This document shows, piece after piece, positions 61,177 through 64,000 of a DNA stretch of 64,000 bases. The stretch comes from G965218495 sp965262785 (GTDB taxonomy: Bacteria > Bacteroidota > Rhodothermia > Rhodothermales > Bin80): NCBI GenBank assembly GCA_965262785.1, contig OZ253559.1, positions 2,108,001-2,172,000 of the forward strand, given 5' to 3'. The notes beneath the pieces are model-generated. The model was not told the DNA's origin and searched no databases. It saw only the letters and a list, made by a program, of their open reading frames with translations. Every line of letters starts with the position of its first letter. The first letter of the stretch is position 1. The translations under genes were made by a program, and so were the position numbers.

Positions 61177-63114
61177 ATGGACTCATCCAATACATATACC
61201 GGCAAGGACATTCAGGTCTTGGAAGGCCTTGCACCGGTGCGCAAGCGTCCTGGAATGTACATCGGTGGTACTGGGAAGCCAGGGCTTCATCACCTGCTGT
61301 GGGAGCTGGTTGACAATGGAGTGGACGAGGCCACCAATGGCTATGCTTCGCAAATTGACGTGACTCTGCACAGCAATGGTAGAAGTGTTACGGTAAGTGA
61401 CAACGGCCGCGGCATTCCAGTAGATAGTCATCCCACCAAGAAGGTGTCGGCGCTCCAGGTCATTCTCACCACTCTGCATTCAGGCGGAAAGTTTGACGGA
61501 ATGCAGTATAAGACGGCCGGCGGTCTTCACGGCGTAGGGGCTTCGGTGGTTAATGCGCTCTCGGAGCGACTGATAGCGACCATCAAGCGTGATGGAAAGA
61601 TGTACGAGCAGCGTTACAAGCGCGGCAAGCCGACCACCAAACTCAAAGTCATCAAGGACTCCGTGCGTGGAACCGGTACGACCATATACTTCGAACCGGA
61701 CGCGGACATTTTCGAGTCAGTTGCCTTCGATGCGGCGTGGATTGCCGAGCAGCTGGAGATCAAGACTTACCTCAACCGCGACCTGCGCATCACCTTCAAT
61801 GATCAAGTTAGCAACACGAGCCATGAGTACTTCCACGAGGGAGGTGTAGTCGAGTATCTGACCCACCTGATCAATTTGGCCGGTGCTACCCCGGTTCATT
61901 CGGACATTTTCCGCGTGATTCAGGAAGAGGTGGAGGACGGGGCGCGCCTCGAAATAGCCCTTCAGTGGACCGAGGCGCCTACCGAAACCGTCAAATCGTT
62001 TGTCAATGGCATTCCGACACGAAGTGGGGGGACACATGAGCAGGGGTTTCGGGATGCGGTTCGTATGGCCGTGCGCGCCTTTATGGAGACGCACAACCTC
62101 TTGCCGCGCAGCCTGAATGTGACCAGTGACGACATCCGAGAGGGGATTTTTGCCGTTGTCAACATGTTTATGGAGGACCCGCAGTTTCAGGGTCAGACCA
62201 AGGAAAAGCTCAACAACCCGTCCGCGCGCTCGCTATTGGTCAGTGCAGTACGTCTGGCGCTAGAGCAGTTTCTGAATGCACACCCGACTGCCAGTGACAC
62301 CATTGCGGCGCGCGTCATTCAGTCTGCCAAGGCGCGCCAAGCCAGCCGCTCGGCGGAGCTTTTGGTTCGGAAAAAGTCAAAGGCACGCCGCCGCCTGAAT
62401 TTACCTGGGAAGTTGGCGGACTGCTCTTCTACGGACCCGGCCGAGGGCGAGCTCTTCATCGTGGAAGGTGACTCGGCCGGTGGTTCGGCCAAGCAGGGAC
62501 GTGATCGAAAATTTCAGGCGGTCCTGCCGCTTCGCGGCAAGGTCCTAAATGCGGAGCAGGCATCGCTGAAGCGAGTCTTGGCCAACAACGAGCTGTCTAA
62601 TGTCACGCAGGCCCTTGGATGTGGGCTCGGTGACCGGCTGGACTTGGAGCAGCTTAGGTATCACAAGGTCATCCTGCTCATGGACGCAGATTCCGATGGC
62701 CACCACATTGCAACCCTTTTACTGACTTTTCTATATCGGCATATGCGCCCGCTCATTGATGCCGGGCACGTATTCGTGGCAGAGCCACCACTGTATCGCC
62801 TGGATGCAGGGAAAGAGACCTACTGGGCCTTGGACGATGCCGATAAGGCGCGCATCACTCGTCGCCTCAAGAGGAAGCGCCCCAACATTAGAATTGAAGT
62901 GCAACGGTTTAAGGGATTGGGAGAGATGATGCCTGCAACGCTCAGGGACACTACGCTTGACCCGGCCAAGCGGCGGCTCCTGCGTGTGGAGATACCCGCC
63001 GGAGAGAGGGTCGAAACCGACAATACGATTGCCGGCCTGATGGGGAAAGATGCGTCTATCCGGTACAAGTTCATTATGGAAAACGCTGCGACAATTGAGG
63101 ACTTGGACGTATAG
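61177..63114 (+). CDS. parE: Type IIA topoisomerase subunit B (ParE-like)
   Basis: 645 residues from ATG 61177 (MDSSNTYTGKDIQVLEGLAP); the longer frame runs back into parC. ATPase (GHKL) motifs: VLEGLAPVRKRPGMYIGGTG, WELVDNGVDEATNGYA, VSDNGRGIPVDSHPT, TAGGLHGVGASVVNALSE. Transducer: QTKEKLNNPSARSLL. TOPRIM: EGELFIVEGDSAGGSAKQGR (catalytic Glu) and VILLMDADSDGHHIATLLL (metal Asp-x-Asp). C-terminal RFKGLGEMMPATLRDTTLDP. The length fits both ParE and short GyrB; the parE label follows the partner subunit. Intact. Confidence 0.9.
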   Translation: MDSSNTYTGKDIQVLEGLAPVRKRPGMYIGGTGKPGLHHLLWELVDNGVDEATNGYASQIDVTLHSNGRSVTVSDNGRGIPVDSHPTKKVSALQVILTTLHSGGKFDGMQYKTAGGLHGVGASVVNALSERLIATIKRDGKMYEQRYKRGKPTTKLKVIKDSVRGTGTTIYFEPDADIFESVAFDAAWIAEQLEIKTYLNRDLRITFNDQVSNTSHEYFHEGGVVEYLTHLINLAGATPVHSDIFRVIQEEVEDGARLEIALQWTEAPTETVKSFVNGIPTRSGGTHEQGFRDAVRMAVRAFMETHNLLPRSLNVTSDDIREGIFAVVNMFMEDPQFQGQTKEKLNNPSARSLLVSAVRLALEQFLNAHPTASDTIAARVIQSAKARQASRSAELLVRKKSKARRRLNLPGKLADCSSTDPAEGELFIVEGDSAGGSAKQGRDRKFQAVLPLRGKVLNAEQASLKRVLANNELSNVTQALGCGLGDRLDLEQLRYHKVILLMDADSDGHHIATLLLTFLYRHMRPLIDAGHVFVAEPPLYRLDAGKETYWALDDADKARITRRLKRKRPNIRIEVQRFKGLGEMMPATLRDTTLDPAKRRLLRVEIPAGERVETDNTIAGLMGKDASIRYKFIMENAATIEDLDV

Positions 63115-63213
63115 TCAGCAATGTATTGCGGTTTGAGCGGCAGCACGGCAGTCTAGCACCGAATTCGCTGTAGCTTACGAACGCCGGACGTCTTCGAGGC
63201 CGCTTCCAGGGTC

Positions 63214-63266
63214 TTAGCGCAAGTTTACCGTGCGCCTTACCACGGCGCACGGTAAACTTGGGCTAA
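63214..63266. terminator. Long palindrome, likely bidirectional terminator
   Basis: The 23-base arms at 63214-63236 and 63244-63266 are complementary except for one position (17 consecutive inner pairs, one mismatch, 5 outer pairs), around a 7-base loop. It lies between parE (plus) and the convergent transposase fragment (minus), ~100 bases after the parE stop. There is no T-run, so it may act as an RNA 3'-end hairpin, or be an end or target of the mobile element. Confidence 0.6.
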
Positions 63267-63518
63267 CCCGCATCGCTCACCAAGCTCTTGAATCGCCAAA
63301 GTTCGAGGCGTCCGTAGCCAATGGGTCATGGTCTGGGCATGTGAATGCTGATTCCAGCCTTCTGGGGCATTTAGTTGGCGGCAGTAAGCGCTGTTTTGGG
63401 CGCGCTTCGAGCGGGAATCAGCCCTTTTGTTCGTGCACCGGTGCTTCTTGGATACACGTATCCAGCAACCACCATGTGGAGTCTGCCAATTTCTGGGACA
63501 AGTCGGATCAGGAAGTGC

Positions 63519-64000
63519 CTATGAAGGTGAGGCGCGCGCGCCGACCGTGGTGGCGTGCACAGTGCCGCGCAGGTTGCTTAGTACGCGCGCGAACAGTTGC
63601 TGCCACGGATACGCCTTGGGAAAGAACAAGCGGACTCGGCGCACGCTTACCACGACCAGTGCGGCGATCTTGAGCAACCGCACTCGGATGGTACCGCACT
63701 GTGCCTGCGCCATCGAAGTGCCCTGCAAGCCAAAGGTCTTGATGATGGTCATCAGGGTGTTGGCGACCGTAGAGAAGTACAGGCGCAGCTGGTTGCTCTG
63801 CATCATGGACGTAGAGGTGCGGTCAGCGAACAGGGTCTGCTGCTGCTCCTTGAGCCGGTTCTCCATGTCTCCACGCGCACAGTACAAATCCTCGTATAGC
63901 GTGCGCGCATCGTACGCGTCTTCGCTGAAATTGGTGACCACGAATCGTGCGTTGTAGCCGCGCGGTCCAGGCAGTCATTCCGCCTTGGCTATCACGCGCC
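63519..64000 (-). pseudogene. IS1380-type transposase, C-terminal part with in-frame stop
   Basis: The minus-strand reading enters from the right edge: RVIAKAE, a TGA stop (63975-63977), then LPGPRGYNARFVVTNFSEDA, YDLYCARGDMENRLKEQQQ-type segments, NQLRLYFSTVANTLMTIIKT, and RLLKIAALVVVSVRRVRLFF near the end. These are IS1380 motifs (the catalytic Glu lies in RGDMENRLKE; the YCARG...N..KE signature is intact). The in-frame TGA separates the upstream part, so the gene looks broken unless the stop is a sequencing error. The rest lies outside the window, and the element end between 63267 and 63518 was not located. Confidence 0.7.

Overview
The window is 64 kb of a moderately GC-rich (mid-50s percent by eye) bacterial chromosome. 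The gene content points to a Gram-negative member of the Bacteroidota/Rhodothermota side of the tree. The evidence is TonB-dependent receptors (one with a carboxypeptidase-regulatory-like N-terminus, one followed by a DUF4249-like lipoprotein), many lipobox lipoproteins, an LptC/OstA/LptB chain, and anabolic enzymes of the types seen in Rhodothermia. This placement is inference from families; no rRNA or species marker is present. Coding density is uneven: compact operons alternate with gene-free stretches of 0.3-1.6 kb and three insertion-sequence loci.

Layout. 0-4 kb: end of a TonB-dependent receptor, a lipoprotein, a convergent HTH-SpoIIE phosphatase and a TorF-type porin. 4-14.4 kb: nitrogen and sulfur anabolism: gltB-gltD, then a SAM-I riboswitch with an intrinsic terminator ahead of metY-metX-asd, then tRNA-Gly(GCC). 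14.6-18 kb: a tandemly duplicated small membrane protein gene and a complete ISNCY-type insertion sequence with inverted repeats and a 6-bp target duplication. 19-26 kb: lptC-ostA-lptB (LPS export), a DAHP synthase, a small lipoprotein, prfA, a fused rpsF-rpsR gene, rplI and a DsbD-N-like secreted protein. 26.5-30.2 kb: an aminotransferase, exonuclease I and a DUF4198 protein. 30.8-32.8 kb: an IS1634-family element. 33-43 kb: a large TonB-dependent receptor, an ECF sigma factor with two small membrane-anchored partners, tRNA-Thr(CGT), an osmolyte ABC transporter with fused binding protein and permease, an M32 carboxypeptidase, a short HPF/RaiA protein and a two-module lipoprotein. 43.6-55.5 kb: a class II DAHP synthase, an MDR dehydrogenase, a Bax-inhibitor-1 protein, and a myo-inositol catabolic set (iolC, iolD, a sugar ABC transporter, iolA/mmsA). 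56-63 kb: a five-fold zinc-ribbon protein with an SSB-like C-terminal tip, gpsA, an AlbA_2/HTH protein and a type IIA topoisomerase pair (parC-parE). The right edge holds a broken IS1380-type transposase behind a long palindrome.

How the genes work together. gltBD supply glutamate. The riboswitch-controlled metY-metX-asd operon makes homocysteine from aspartate by direct sulfhydrylation and should be shut off by SAM. The Lpt genes move LPS to the outer membrane used by the TonB receptors and porin. The iol operon imports a cyclitol or sugar and degrades it to acetyl-CoA-level products, but iolB, iolE and iolG are not here. The most unusual items are the zinc-ribbon protein ending in PDDLPF (a likely mimic of the SSB C-terminal tip), the bS6-bS18 fusion, and the HTH-phosphatase fusion.
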